From positions 1 to 64,000 of the forward strand of contig NZ_WNKS01000021.1 in assembly GCF_009720655.1 (NCBI RefSeq): 64,000 bases of DNA, given 5' to 3'. This document shows, piece by piece, positions 44,419 to 54,059 of the stretch. Below the pieces are notes generated by a model. It saw nothing but the letters and a program-made list of their open reading frames with translations, made no database searches and was not told where the DNA came from. The stretch's first letter is position 1; every line of letters starts with the position of its first letter. Both the position numbers and the translations under genes were made by a program. This DNA comes from Rhodoblastus acidophilus. GTDB taxonomy: Bacteria > Pseudomonadota > Alphaproteobacteria > Rhizobiales > Beijerinckiaceae.

Positions 44419-44808
44419 ATGAAACTCGTTCACGCTTTGTCGGCCGCGGCCGTCCTCGCCCTCGCCTCTTCCTCGGCATTCGCCGCCGGCGATCCGGAAG
44501 CGGGCGCCAAGGTGTTCACGAAGTGCGCCGCCTGCCATAAGGTCGGCCCCGGGGCCAAGAACGGCGTCGGCCCGGAACTCAATGGCCTCGCCGGTCGTCA
44601 CAGCGGCTCGGTCGCGGGCTACGCCTATTCGGACGCCAACAAGAATTCGGGCATCACCTGGACCGACGCCAAGTTCAAGGAATATATCACGGCGCCGCAG
44701 AAGGTCGTTCCCGGCACCAAGATGACCTTCCCGGGCCTGCCGAACGAAGCGGACCGCGACAACATCTGGGCCTATCTCTCCCAGTTCAAGGCTGACGGAT
44801 CCAAGTAA
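44419..44808 (+). CDS. Class I c-type cytochrome (cytochrome c2/c550-like)
   Basis: A soluble periplasmic electron carrier, the likely partner of the bc1 complex encoded 9 kb away. The 129-aa precursor has a Sec signal (MKLVHALSAAAVLALASSSAFA), the heme motif CAACH (about 36-40), GVGPELNGLAGRHSG and the Met ligand in PGTKMTFPGL. This matches mitochondrial-type cytochrome c2. It has its own terminator. Confidence 0.93.
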   Translation: MKLVHALSAAAVLALASSSAFAAGDPEAGAKVFTKCAACHKVGPGAKNGVGPELNGLAGRHSGSVAGYAYSDANKNSGITWTDAKFKEYITAPQKVVPGTKMTFPGLPNEADRDNIWAYLSQFKADGSK

Positions 44809-44831
44809 GCCCTCGGCATCGAACGGATTCG

Positions 44832-44870
44832 ACGCCGGCCATCCCGATGGGATGGCCGGCGTTGTTTTTT
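44832..44870 (+). terminator. Intrinsic terminator after cytochrome c
   Basis: A 14-bp stem ACGCCGGCCATCCC (44832-44845) with GAT loop pairs to 44849-44862 and is followed by TGTTTTTT. Confidence 0.92.
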
Positions 44871-44907
44871 GCGTCGGATCGGGTAAACCGGCGCCAAGGA
44901 AACGCCC

Positions 44908-45405
44908 ATGACCGAATTGTCGCTCGCCTTCGCCCTGCAGACGCCCGCCGACCTGCACGCCATCCAGAAACTGGAGGAGCGCGCCTTCGGCCCCGGCCGT
45001 TTTGCAAAGACCGCCTATCGCCTGCGCGAGGGGATCGCGCCAGACTTGTCCCTGTCCACGATCGCCCGCATTGGCGGCATGCTGGTGGGCGCCTGCACCC
45101 TCACCCGGATCGCCGTCGGCGGCGCGCCGGCGCTGCTGCTCGGCCCGCTGACCGTGGAGGAGCCGTTTCGCGCCAGAGGCGTGGGCGAGGCGCTGGCGCA
45201 GCGCTCGCTGGACGCCGCCAAGGCCGCGGGGCACGGGCTCGTCCTGCTGGTCGGCGACCCCCCATTCTACGAGCGCATGGGTTTTGTTCGGGCCGCCTGG
45301 GGACAGTTCATGTTTCCCGGCCCGGTCGATCCCGGCCGCATCCTGTTTTACGAATTGCAGCCGGGCGCAGGCGAGGCGTGTCGCGGGCCGGTGACATCGG
45401 GCTAG
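44908..45405 (+). CDS. GNAT-family N-acetyltransferase (YhbS-like)
   Basis: The 165-aa protein has the GNAT acetyl-CoA site LLLGPLTVEEPFRARGVGEALAQRSLDAAKAAGHG (R/QxxGxG/A as RARGVGEA, about 88-95) and the YhbS-type LVGDPPFYERMGFVRA. The substrate is unknown. It follows the cytochrome terminator as a separate unit. Confidence 0.88.
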   Translation: MTELSLAFALQTPADLHAIQKLEERAFGPGRFAKTAYRLREGIAPDLSLSTIARIGGMLVGACTLTRIAVGGAPALLLGPLTVEEPFRARGVGEALAQRSLDAAKAAGHGLVLLVGDPPFYERMGFVRAAWGQFMFPGPVDPGRILFYELQPGAGEACRGPVTSG

Positions 45406-45552
45406 AGTCTCCAAGCGAAGCGGGCGCCGGTTGACCAGCGCCACGCTCGCCGTTCTCGCGCGCCGGGGAAACCGAGGCTTCGGGAGCGCGACCGCGCCGC
45501 GGGTTGCCGGGTCGCCTGGCCTTGGCTATTCTGAGGCGACCGCGAGACCCCT

Positions 45553-47151
45553 ATGAGCACACCGCAGCCGGAACGCTCCGAAATCGAGGCTGAACTGGCG
45601 CGGCTGCTCGCATCGCCGGACTTCGTGAAGAATCAAGGGGCTTCGAGCTTCCTCCAATTCGTCGTCGCCGAGACGCTCGAGGGGCGTGGCGACCGCCTGA
45701 AAGCCTTCACCATCGCCACGGAGGCGCTGGAGCGGAAGGATGATTTCGATTCCCAGTCCAATTCCGCCGTCCGCGTGCAGGCGCTGCGGCTGCGGCAATT
45801 GCTGCAAGCCTGGTACGAGGGGCCGGGCGCGCACAGTCCGGTGCGCATCCAGCTCAAGCGCGGGAGCTACAAGCCGGCCTTTGTGCGCGTGAGCGCGCCG
45901 CCGACCGTCGCCGCGCCGGAACGACCGTCCTGGGGTCGTCTCGCCGGCGCGTTTCTCGGCCTGTCGCTTTTCTTTCTCGCCCTCTTCGGCCTGATGACCG
46001 AACCCGCTTCGCCTCCGGGCGCCAGCAGCGCAAACGCCCCACCGATTCCCAGCTTGCACATCGAGCGCGGCGAGCGCGCGCCGAAAATCCTGTCCGACCT
46101 CGCGCAGGCGCTGGAAGTCGAATTCAGCGCCATGGACAATATCATCATAAAGAAGCCTGAAGCCGATCCCGCGTCCACCGTCAACGCCTATGCCCTGGCC
46201 CTCAGGCCGCTGGAGAAAAACTACGTCGCCGAACTCGTGCGGCTGAGTGACCAGACCATCGTCTGGGCCGAGCAGTTCCCCCTGCCGACAGAAGCCGAAG
46301 GGCTCACCCGGCAGGCCCGCGAACTGGCGCAGAGGCTCGGCGACGCCTATGGCGTGATCGACCTGGACGCCTTGCGGCTGCTCAACAAGTTCGATGGCAT
46401 GCCGCGCGGCTTCAACTGCACGCTGACCGCCTTCACCTTCCTGAAGGCGCAGACCGTCGACCGCATGCGCGTGGCGGGCGAATGTCTGGAGATCGCCGTC
46501 GGCGCCAACGCCCGCGACGATGACGCGCGCGCCATGCTCGCCATCGCGCTGGTGTTTCGCTACATTTATGCGCCGTTGCAGAGCGACCGCGAGGCCGCTC
46601 TGGCCCGCGCCGAAAAGCTGGCGCAGGAGGCCTTCGACCTCGCGCCCCGGCGCGCCCGCTCCTATTTCGCGCGTTTCGTCACGGCTTTCGCGGCGCGGCG
46701 CTATGAAGAGGCTTTTTCCGCCGCCCGCACCGCCTTGGCGCTCAACGGCAATTCCACGCTCTTCGCGCGTCTGATCGGCACGGCCTATGTCATGCGCGGC
46801 GACGTCGAGGCGGGCATGGCGCTGCTCAGTCCGCTGGTCGACCTCCCCAACGAGACTTCGGCGGCGCTCGGCGCCGCGGCGCTTGGCCACACGTTGCGCG
46901 GCGAGAAGCGGGAGGCGGCGCAATTGCTGGCGCGCCCCGGCGCCTCCGGGCAGGCGCTGGCGATGATCCTGCAACTCAGCGCGTGCGGCGGCGAAGCCAA
47001 TTGCGCGCGCGAACGCAAAGCAGAGTTGCACCGCGATTTCCCGGGGATCGCCGCGGACATCGAAGCGGCCCTCGACCGGATGGGCCTCGCCCAGTCGGTC
47101 AAGGCGCGGCTGCTCCCCGGTCTGCGCGCGGCCGACGCCGTCGCGCGGTGA
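45553..47151 (+). CDS. TPR-containing membrane protein with adenylate-cyclase-type N-terminal module
   Basis: The 532-aa protein opens with a module common in rhizobial TPR proteins annotated as adenylate cyclases: LLASPDFVKNQGASSFLQFVVAETLEGRGDRLKAFTIATEALERKDDFDSQSNSAVRVQALRLRQLL (about 18-88). One membrane segment follows (about 127-147), then an extracytoplasmic part with TPR-like repeats (about 320-450). No cyclase catalytic domain is present, so cyclase naming would be wrong. A regulatory or scaffolding role is inferred. Confidence 0.7.
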   Translation: MSTPQPERSEIEAELARLLASPDFVKNQGASSFLQFVVAETLEGRGDRLKAFTIATEALERKDDFDSQSNSAVRVQALRLRQLLQAWYEGPGAHSPVRIQLKRGSYKPAFVRVSAPPTVAAPERPSWGRLAGAFLGLSLFFLALFGLMTEPASPPGASSANAPPIPSLHIERGERAPKILSDLAQALEVEFSAMDNIIIKKPEADPASTVNAYALALRPLEKNYVAELVRLSDQTIVWAEQFPLPTEAEGLTRQARELAQRLGDAYGVIDLDALRLLNKFDGMPRGFNCTLTAFTFLKAQTVDRMRVAGECLEIAVGANARDDDARAMLAIALVFRYIYAPLQSDREAALARAEKLAQEAFDLAPRRARSYFARFVTAFAARRYEEAFSAARTALALNGNSTLFARLIGTAYVMRGDVEAGMALLSPLVDLPNETSAALGAAALGHTLRGEKREAAQLLARPGASGQALAMILQLSACGGEANCARERKAELHRDFPGIAADIEAALDRMGLAQSVKARLLPGLRAADAVAR

Positions 47152-47295
47152 CGCGCTCACCGTCGTAAACATACTGAAACATGGGCGCTATCCGCGCATC
47201 ACCCTTCCGTAACCCCTACAACCTGTCGCTATATATGCCGTTGCGTCAGACTAGCCTTGACGATCGGGAGACGATCCGACCGACGGGAGGGCACA

Positions 47296-47523
47296 ATGAA
47301 ACAGCAACTCGAACGAGCGCTGTACGAACTCTGTTACGCGCTCGCCGAGCTCGAGCAGGCCAGGGCCGCCAACCGTTGGCCGCAGGGCGCGGCCCAAGAC
47401 TTCCGAATCGCCGAGAAGGGCGATTCGGTCATTGTCCTGCTTCGCCTGTCGCAATGGGGCCTGGAGACGGCCTTGCGCGCCCTGGGCGAAATCGATGCGG
47501 CGCAAGCGCGCCAACCGGGCTGA
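47296..47523 (+). CDS. Small hypothetical protein, 75 aa
   Basis: Not recognised. GGGAGGG 5 nt before the ATG supports the start. The protein is helical and soluble (MKQQLERALYELCYALAELE, then VIVLLRLSQWGLETALRALGEI). It stands alone between the TPR gene and the convergent DUF1963 gene. Confidence 0.55.
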   Translation: MKQQLERALYELCYALAELEQARAANRWPQGAAQDFRIAEKGDSVIVLLRLSQWGLETALRALGEIDAAQARQPG

Positions 47524-47568
47524 TACGGTCCCGCCGCAGCCTCCGTCGCGCCGGAAGCCAGGCTCCGA

Positions 47569-49140
47569 TCAGTCCGAAATCTGCGAGCGCAGCCTGGTCA
47601 AGTCGCCTTGGCCGAGCGCGCCATGGTCGATGGTCGCCGCCAGCGTCGCGTCATCGCCGAAGCGCCATTTGAGCAGCGCGCTGGAGACGAATTCGACCAG
47701 CACCGCCTGAATCTCCGGGTCGAAGCCGGGAAGGACGCGAAACGGCGGATGCCCGAGGCCGCACATTTCATGCGCCGCAAGCTTGCGCCAGCGCGCTTCA
47801 AAATAGTCGCGGAGCGCCTCCGGCAAGGGAAAGCCCCCGCAATACGCGTGTTTGGCCCAATCCTCCCGCAACAGTTCGTAATCATGGGCGAACAGCGCGG
47901 CATCCGGGTGATGTGCGGTGAGCGGCAGGCATGTCACACGCACCCTTTCGGCGCCAGAACCGCGTTCGGGGTCTGGCCCACGCTCGACATGGATGAGTTC
48001 GAGCGCCCGCAGCCGCTCCATCAGCTCCGCCGCAACCTCCTCTGAAAACGCTTCCGTTTCCGCGCGCACGCGCAGCTCCTCGGCGATGGCGCGCAACTGC
48101 TCCGACGCCGAGTCGAACGACGCGACCGACGCATTCCAGCCGTCGACGAGTTTTGGGAGATCCTCCGCCTTGCGCTCCATTTCGGTGAGCGTCGCCTGGG
48201 TCATGCCGCCCAGCTCGATCTGCTTGCGGGCGTTGGCGAGCTGCTTTTGCACATCCGGCAACGCCGCCTTGATCAGCGTCCTGCGTCGCGCCATGGCGGC
48301 CAGGGCGAAATCGGCCAGGGCGAGCGCGGACGCCCAATTGAACGGGTGATGTTTTGGGTCCGCAAGATCGAAGCCTTCGCGGAACGGGCGGTTGCGCGCC
48401 TCGTTGGCGTCGCCCGGGGCGAGCGGGTCGGGATCGCCGGGACCGACCGCGACAATGTCCAGGGGCCAGCGAGGAAAAGCATCGACGCGGCGGGGACCTT
48501 CGGCGTCGCCCGCCAAGACCACGGATTGCGGCCATGTGCAGCAGGCGCCGGGCGCCGGCGCCGGACGGGGCGCGGCGCGCTCGGCGAAATGCAGCGCCCG
48601 GAGTTCCCGTCCATCGTTGGGATCGATGAAGAAGGCGAGCCAACCTTTTCGCGGTCCGCGCCCGTTCCAAAGTCCCTCCGGCAGGTCGGCGCAGCAGATC
48701 TGCGCCAGGAACAGGCCGCGCTTCCCGGAAAATTTCGGCCAGGGCATTGCGGCGGGCATTTCGGGCGTCCCGCCGAACCAGCTGCGCGCCGGCTCGTCGC
48801 GACGGATCGGCACTTGCGGAACGAGGCGGGCGACGACGCGTCCATCCTGGCGGCGGAGCTCTTCCGCCGGCTCTTTTTCCGCACCCGGGGCCTCGGGATA
48901 GCCGACGCGGCGTTCGAACGGCACGGGGCGCGCGGCGACGCGGCGCTCGACGCGCCGCTTGCTCGCCAGCGCGCGCTCGACTCGGACGGCCGGCGCATAA
49001 CAATGCGGCTCCAGTTCCGGCTCCGCCTTGGGCGCGGTCTCCGGCTTGTCGCGCGCAAATTTGCGTAAGGCGAGTCCGAGAAGCACGAACACCACCAGGA
49101 AGGCAAGATTGCCGACATACGCGAAGACGCCGCCGAACAT
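47569..49140 (-). CDS. DUF1963 (YwqG-like) membrane-anchored protein
   Basis: A 523-aa protein with one N-terminal membrane segment (about 5-26) and a basic linker. The DUF1963 start is SWFGGTPEMPAAMPWPKFSGKRGLFLAQICCADLP (about 120-155) with GWLAFFIDPNDG; a helical coiled region (about 290-385) and a C-terminal continuation of the fold (LPGFDPEIQAVLVEFVSSALLKW) follow. Family members lack a known activity. The helical insert makes it longer than the usual about 250-aa homologue. Confidence 0.75.
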   Translation of the reverse strand: MFGGVFAYVGNLAFLVVFVLLGLALRKFARDKPETAPKAEPELEPHCYAPAVRVERALASKRRVERRVAARPVPFERRVGYPEAPGAEKEPAEELRRQDGRVVARLVPQVPIRRDEPARSWFGGTPEMPAAMPWPKFSGKRGLFLAQICCADLPEGLWNGRGPRKGWLAFFIDPNDGRELRALHFAERAAPRPAPAPGACCTWPQSVVLAGDAEGPRRVDAFPRWPLDIVAVGPGDPDPLAPGDANEARNRPFREGFDLADPKHHPFNWASALALADFALAAMARRRTLIKAALPDVQKQLANARKQIELGGMTQATLTEMERKAEDLPKLVDGWNASVASFDSASEQLRAIAEELRVRAETEAFSEEVAAELMERLRALELIHVERGPDPERGSGAERVRVTCLPLTAHHPDAALFAHDYELLREDWAKHAYCGGFPLPEALRDYFEARWRKLAAHEMCGLGHPPFRVLPGFDPEIQAVLVEFVSSALLKWRFGDDATLAATIDHGALGQGDLTRLRSQISD

Positions 49141-49242
49141 GACGAGACACTCGTTACATACCTTTATGGACGTTAAGCCGCGTCCGTTAAGGAAATGTGG
49201 GCGTCAAAACACGCATTTGGCCCGTGTTTTCCGCAGTCTGCG

Positions 49243-51330
49243 TCATTTTTTGGAGAGCACGCGCCCGCGGCCGCGTCCCTCCCAGGCCCAGGCGCCGACG
49301 ACGAGGCCGAGCAGGGCGAGCAGGCCGGCGAGCCCCACGGCGAGGGGCGTGAGCGACATGCCGCGCGCGACGCTCGCCCCGGTGCGGCGAATCGCCACAA
49401 AGTCGGCGCCGGCGTAGGAGGGGCTGTCGCTCAGGGCGACAAGGCGGGGGATTTTGACCGTGTCGGCTCCAGCCTGTCCGATCCGACGCGACGAGCCGCC
49501 CGTGGCTTCGGCGAGGGTCCGGAGTTTCTCTGTCGTCGAAACCAGCTCGCGGTATTCGAGCGGATTTTCGGGGCCGACCGGGACCAGCGCGCTCAGCTCG
49601 CCCTGGCTCAGCCGGTAAAGGCCGAGCTCGGGCCGCGCGATTTTTCCCTTGAACAGTCCGGGCTCGGCGGGCTCCAGTTTGAGCTCGCTCTCCTGGCCCG
49701 AGGGCGCGATCACATGGACCGGGCCGGCCTGCGCGGCCAGGGTCTGGCGCTCGATGAGCAAGTCGCCGCCGGCGACGCGTCCGCGCAAAACCTCCTCTTC
49801 GAGGTCCGGCTCCTTCATCAGCCAATGGGAGGTGCGGCGCATCAGCTCCTCATAGGGGCCGCCGCCTTCAAAACCGCGCGCCCATAGCCAGAGCTGGTCG
49901 CTGAGCAGCAAGGCGACGCGGCCCTTGCCCTCGCGCGACAGGACGAGGAGCGGCGCGTCGTTCGCGCCCTGCAACACGGCGGCGCCGCGTAAAACTTCGG
50001 ATTGCTCCTGACGGAACCATTCGCTCCAGGCCGGTGGTTTTTGCGCCGCGCCGGGAAGGCCCCGCGTCACCGGATGGCGGCCGCCGACCTCCGACAGGGC
50101 GGGACGGAACGGCGCTTCAAAGATCTGGCCGGTCGGGCGCGCCGGGCTGAGCCGGCCGATCGGGGTGTAGAACAGACCATCGCCGCGCGAAAAATTGGGG
50201 CCGGCGACAATGGCGAAGGCCCCGCCGCGCCGCACGTAATTGACGATATTGTCGAAATAGATCGGCGGCAGCAGGCCCATGTTCGAGTAGCGGTCGAACA
50301 GGATGAGGTCGAACTCGTTGATTTTTTGGCCAAACAGCTCGGCGGTCGGGAAAGCGATGAGCGCGAGTTCGCGCACCGGGGTGCCGTCGATTTTTTCCGG
50401 CGGCCGCAAGATGGTGAAATGCACCAGATCGACATTGGCGTCGGCTTTCAGCAGGTTGCGCCAGGCGCGCTCGCCGGGATTGGGCTCCCCCGACACCAGC
50501 AGCACCTTTAAGTGGTCGCGCACGCCCTCGACCGAGGCCACCGCCTTGTTGTTGATGTTGGTCAGCTCGTCGGGCAGCGCGGCTGCGTCGAACTCCAGAA
50601 CATTGGCGCCGCCGTGCTCAAGTTTCACGGGGATTTTGACGTCGCGACCGGGCTTGGCCAGCACGCGGGTGACGAAAACGCCGTCGCGCTTCACCGTGAC
50701 GTCCACGGGTTCTCCGGGGCCGTTGCTCTCCTCGACTTGCAGCGTGAAAATGACGTCCTTGCCGATCAGGCCGTAGCGCGGCGCCTCCTTGAGCACGAGG
50801 CGTCGGTCGCGCTCGCGCTCGTGGCCCGTGACCAGCACATGCATCGGCGCCTTTGCACGCGGCGCGGCGGGGATGTCGTGGACGATGCCGTCGGTGATCA
50901 TGAACACGCCCGCCAACCGCTCCGCCGGCAGGTCGGCGAGGCCGTTGTCGAGGGCGGTGAACAGCCGCGTGCCCTCCCCGTCCGGGGCGTCGCCGGCCTC
51001 GATCACCTTGACGTCGACATTGCCGAGTTTCTGCAGCGAGGCTTCCAGCGCCTTTTTGGCGTTTTCCGTCTGCGCGGCGCGGTTTTCGAAATTTTGCGAG
51101 GCGGAGCGGTCGAGGACCACGGCGACCACGTCGCGCAGCGGCTCGCGCTGCTCCTCCACCAGCGAGGGGCCGGACAGAGCAAACAGCAAGGCCGCCAAGG
51201 CGAGCCCGCGCAAAACCGCGCCGCGTCGGCGCCGCCAGATCAGCAGGCCGGTGAGGGCGACCGCCGCCACGGCCAGCAGCGCGAGCGCCCAGAGCGGCGC
51301 CAGCGGCGCGAAGGACAGGCCGTAGCTCAT
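49243..51330 (-). CDS. MoxR-cluster membrane protein with VWA/glutamine-amidotransferase-like fold
   Basis: The 695-aa protein has two N-terminal membrane segments (about 8-28, 37-52), a VWA-like region starting VVAVVLDRSASQNFENR (metal-site DxSxS), a middle region with FDLILFDRYSNMGLLPPIYFDNIVNYVRRGGAFAIVAG (amidotransferase-like fold without clear catalytic triad) and a C-terminal membrane segment. It is the last gene of the operon and its ATG overlaps the DUF4159 stop by 4 nt. Function unknown; context suggests an envelope machine with the MoxR ATPase. Confidence 0.75.
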   Translation of the reverse strand: MSYGLSFAPLAPLWALALLAVAAVALTGLLIWRRRRGAVLRGLALAALLFALSGPSLVEEQREPLRDVVAVVLDRSASQNFENRAAQTENAKKALEASLQKLGNVDVKVIEAGDAPDGEGTRLFTALDNGLADLPAERLAGVFMITDGIVHDIPAAPRAKAPMHVLVTGHERERDRRLVLKEAPRYGLIGKDVIFTLQVEESNGPGEPVDVTVKRDGVFVTRVLAKPGRDVKIPVKLEHGGANVLEFDAAALPDELTNINNKAVASVEGVRDHLKVLLVSGEPNPGERAWRNLLKADANVDLVHFTILRPPEKIDGTPVRELALIAFPTAELFGQKINEFDLILFDRYSNMGLLPPIYFDNIVNYVRRGGAFAIVAGPNFSRGDGLFYTPIGRLSPARPTGQIFEAPFRPALSEVGGRHPVTRGLPGAAQKPPAWSEWFRQEQSEVLRGAAVLQGANDAPLLVLSREGKGRVALLLSDQLWLWARGFEGGGPYEELMRRTSHWLMKEPDLEEEVLRGRVAGGDLLIERQTLAAQAGPVHVIAPSGQESELKLEPAEPGLFKGKIARPELGLYRLSQGELSALVPVGPENPLEYRELVSTTEKLRTLAEATGGSSRRIGQAGADTVKIPRLVALSDSPSYAGADFVAIRRTGASVARGMSLTPLAVGLAGLLALLGLVVGAWAWEGRGRGRVLSKK

Positions 51331-54059
51331 TGGCCCAGCCTTTCCAGCAACTCAGGCACATGCACCTGATCCGCCTTGTAATTGCCGGTGAGCGTGTACA
51401 TGACGATATTCACGCCGCCGCGCAGCGCCAGTTCATGGGTGCGGATCGCGTCGGAGCCCCCGGGATAGAGCGCCTCGCCCCATTGGTCGCTGGCCCAGCC
51501 CGCCGCGAGATCGGTCGAGGCGATGATCAGCGGCGACACCCCGTCGCCGGCGCGCGCCGGGGCTTTTTCGCCTTCGGTCTCCGGCGGCAGCGCCTCGATA
51601 TAGGTGGGGCCGTTTTCGGAGCGCCCGGCGAGGCCGTCCAGCAGATAAAAGGTGCGGTAGATCACGTGATTTTTTGGCGCGGGAGCCAGCGGCGGCGGGT
51701 CGAGCTTTTGCAGAAAAATTTTGAGCCAGTCCTGCGCCGGAGTGCTTTCGCCGCCGTACTGCTGGCCGGCGTCGCGGGTGTCGAACAGCATCAAGCCGCC
51801 TTGCTTCATGTAAGCGGCGATTTTTTGCGCCGCCTGCGCGCTCGGCTGCGGCGCGTCCGCCGACACCGGCCAATAGATCATCGGATAGAAGGCGAGTTCG
51901 TCGCGCGCGGGATCGACGGCGCGCGGCGGCCCCGGATTGAAGGAGGTGCGCTGCGATAGCGTGTCCGAGAGCGATTTCAGGCCCTGCGCGCTGATGCGGT
52001 CGGCGTGGGCGTCGCCGGTGACGACATAGGCGAGCGAGGTGTTGAGCGCCGGGGCGAACCATTTGTCGCTGTTGGATGGACCCACGCGTGAGGGTATGCC
52101 GCCCTGCTGGGCTTGGACGGGCGGGGGCGCGAGGATGAAGAGCAACGCCAGCGCCGCCGGCGCCGCCTGCCGCCGCCACGCTCCACCGATCCAGAACGAC
52201 GCGAAGGCGTCAGCCAGCGCCAGCAATACGGCGGCGAGCAGCAGCGGGCCGCGCAGGTCGACAGCGCGCGGCGCGGCAAAACTTTGGGGGCGCAGGTTCA
52301 GGCCAGAAATATCCAGCGGCTTGAAGGCGCCGTCCGCAAACGTGTTCAGCGCGCGCGGGGCTTCTTGCGACCCGTAATAGCCGGGCGGGTGTTCGGCGTC
52401 GGGCGTCACGTCGCCCTTGGGAAGCGCGCGCGCCTCCGCCGAAGGCGGGCCGAGCACGCCGAAACCATCGAGATTCTTCAGGACCGGCAGCAGGCCCTCG
52501 GCCTGCGCCTCCGCCGCCGGACCGACAGCGCCGGCGCGGGCCAGAATCTTTTTCAGCATGTCGACGAACAGGCCGGAGAGCGGCAGGTTCGACCATGAGG
52601 ATTCCGCCGCGATGTGGAACAGGACGAGCGTTCCGGCGCCGCGCGGCTCCGCCGTCACCAGCGGCGTGCCGTCCGCGAGACGCGCCCAGGTTTTTTGCGG
52701 CAGGCCGGGCTCGGGCTCGGCCAATATCTGCCGGTTCACGTTGGCGTCGGCGGGCGGGGCGAGGCCGGCGAAGGGAGAGGTTTCGTCGAAGGGGGCCAGG
52801 GTTTTCGGCTTGTCCCAGGACAGCGCGCCGCCGAGCGTCCGCCCGCCGCGTCGCAGTTTTACGGGAAGCAGGTCGTCGGGGGCGCTGGCGAGGCGCGGCC
52901 CGGCGAAGCGGACGACCGTTCCGCCCGCGTCTAAAAATTTTTTCAGCTTTTCGCGGGCGTCGGGGGCGAGCGTCATATCGGCGAGAACCAGGACATCCGC
53001 GCCTTCGCCGATGATGCGGCCGATCGGGTCGGTTTCTCCGGGCTTTTCCTCGCGCAGGTCGGCGTAGGGGGAGAGCGCCTTGCGCAGATAGTAGAGCGGC
53101 GACAGCAGCGGCTGGTCCGCCTTGGCGCCGCCGATCAGGCCAACGCGGCGGCGGCGCGCCCCGGAGTCGAGCAGGAAAACGCCGCCCGCCGAGGCCTCGC
53201 CGACCAAAGCGAGGCGGGCGACATCATTGCGCAGTTGCAGCGGCAGGGTCAGCCGAGCGACGGCGCGATCCTCGGTTCCAAAACTGAAGGGGGCGTCGCC
53301 AAGCGCGGCGCCATGCGCGTCGAAGGCGCGAACAAGACCCTCCGGAGCGCCGTTTGGCGCGCGTAAAACGTCGATTTCCAGGGCGTCCGAAATGTTGCGG
53401 GCGCCGGTGATCGCGCGTGGCGGCCGGTCGCCGGTCAGGATCGCGGCGCCGGGAGTCAGGGCGGACAGTTTTCCGGCGAAGGCGCGACCATCTGCGTCCT
53501 GCTGGCCGTCGCTGAGCCACGCCGCCTCGCCGCCATGTTCGCGCAAGAAGGCCTCGATCGCGAAAAGGGTTTGCGCGCGGGCGGGAAGCCAGGGGCGCGG
53601 CACCAGCGCGCGCAGACGGGCGAGCGCGGCGCCGGGGTCTTCCAGCGTAACAAACGGCTTTTCCGCGAGGCCGAGCACGGCGGCGGGTCGGTTTTCGCGC
53701 GCCGCGTCGTCCAGAAGTTTTGTCGCCGCCGCCTGCCGCGCCGCCCAGTCGGGCGCCGCCGTCCAAAAGTTGTCGATGAGCAGCAGCAGCGGCCCCCTGC
53801 CCGCGCTCGCGCCTGATGGAACGAGGCTCGGCCCCGCCATGGCCAGCACGATCAGCGCGGCGAGCGCCATGCGCAGCAGCAGCAGCCACCAGGGCGTGCG
53901 CGCGGGGGTGGCGTCGTCGCGGCGCTCATCGAGGATCAGCCGCAGCGGCGGGAACGCGACTTGTCGCGGCGGCGGCGGCGTCACCCGCAGCAGGACATAG
54001 AGGGCGGGAAGGCCGGCCAGCGCCAGCAGAATCCAAGGCGAGGCGAAGACCCAGCTCAT
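51327..54059 (-). CDS. BatA/DUF4159-domain membrane protein
   Basis: The 910-aa protein starts with the BatA N-terminal pair of membrane segments (WVFASPWILLALAGLPALYVLLR, FPPLRLI, then DATPARTPWWLLLLRMALAALIVLAMAGPSLV) and has a VWA-like middle. It ends with DUF4159 (about 690-905: LAYVVTGDAHADRISAQGLKSLSDTL, MKQGGLMLFDTRDAGQQYGG, HELALRGGVNIVMYTLTGNYKADQVHVPELLERLGQ). This fusion is standard in alphaproteobacterial MoxR clusters. It overlaps its neighbours by 4 nt on both sides. Confidence 0.85.
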   Translation of the reverse strand: MSWVFASPWILLALAGLPALYVLLRVTPPPPRQVAFPPLRLILDERRDDATPARTPWWLLLLRMALAALIVLAMAGPSLVPSGASAGRGPLLLLIDNFWTAAPDWAARQAAATKLLDDAARENRPAAVLGLAEKPFVTLEDPGAALARLRALVPRPWLPARAQTLFAIEAFLREHGGEAAWLSDGQQDADGRAFAGKLSALTPGAAILTGDRPPRAITGARNISDALEIDVLRAPNGAPEGLVRAFDAHGAALGDAPFSFGTEDRAVARLTLPLQLRNDVARLALVGEASAGGVFLLDSGARRRRVGLIGGAKADQPLLSPLYYLRKALSPYADLREEKPGETDPIGRIIGEGADVLVLADMTLAPDAREKLKKFLDAGGTVVRFAGPRLASAPDDLLPVKLRRGGRTLGGALSWDKPKTLAPFDETSPFAGLAPPADANVNRQILAEPEPGLPQKTWARLADGTPLVTAEPRGAGTLVLFHIAAESSWSNLPLSGLFVDMLKKILARAGAVGPAAEAQAEGLLPVLKNLDGFGVLGPPSAEARALPKGDVTPDAEHPPGYYGSQEAPRALNTFADGAFKPLDISGLNLRPQSFAAPRAVDLRGPLLLAAVLLALADAFASFWIGGAWRRQAAPAALALLFILAPPPVQAQQGGIPSRVGPSNSDKWFAPALNTSLAYVVTGDAHADRISAQGLKSLSDTLSQRTSFNPGPPRAVDPARDELAFYPMIYWPVSADAPQPSAQAAQKIAAYMKQGGLMLFDTRDAGQQYGGESTPAQDWLKIFLQKLDPPPLAPAPKNHVIYRTFYLLDGLAGRSENGPTYIEALPPETEGEKAPARAGDGVSPLIIASTDLAAGWASDQWGEALYPGGSDAIRTHELALRGGVNIVMYTLTGNYKADQVHVPELLERLGQ

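Noticed and set aside
45553-47151. Adenylate cyclase annotation for the TPR protein
   Set aside because: No cyclase catalytic domain is present; only the N-terminal module shared with so-annotated proteins.
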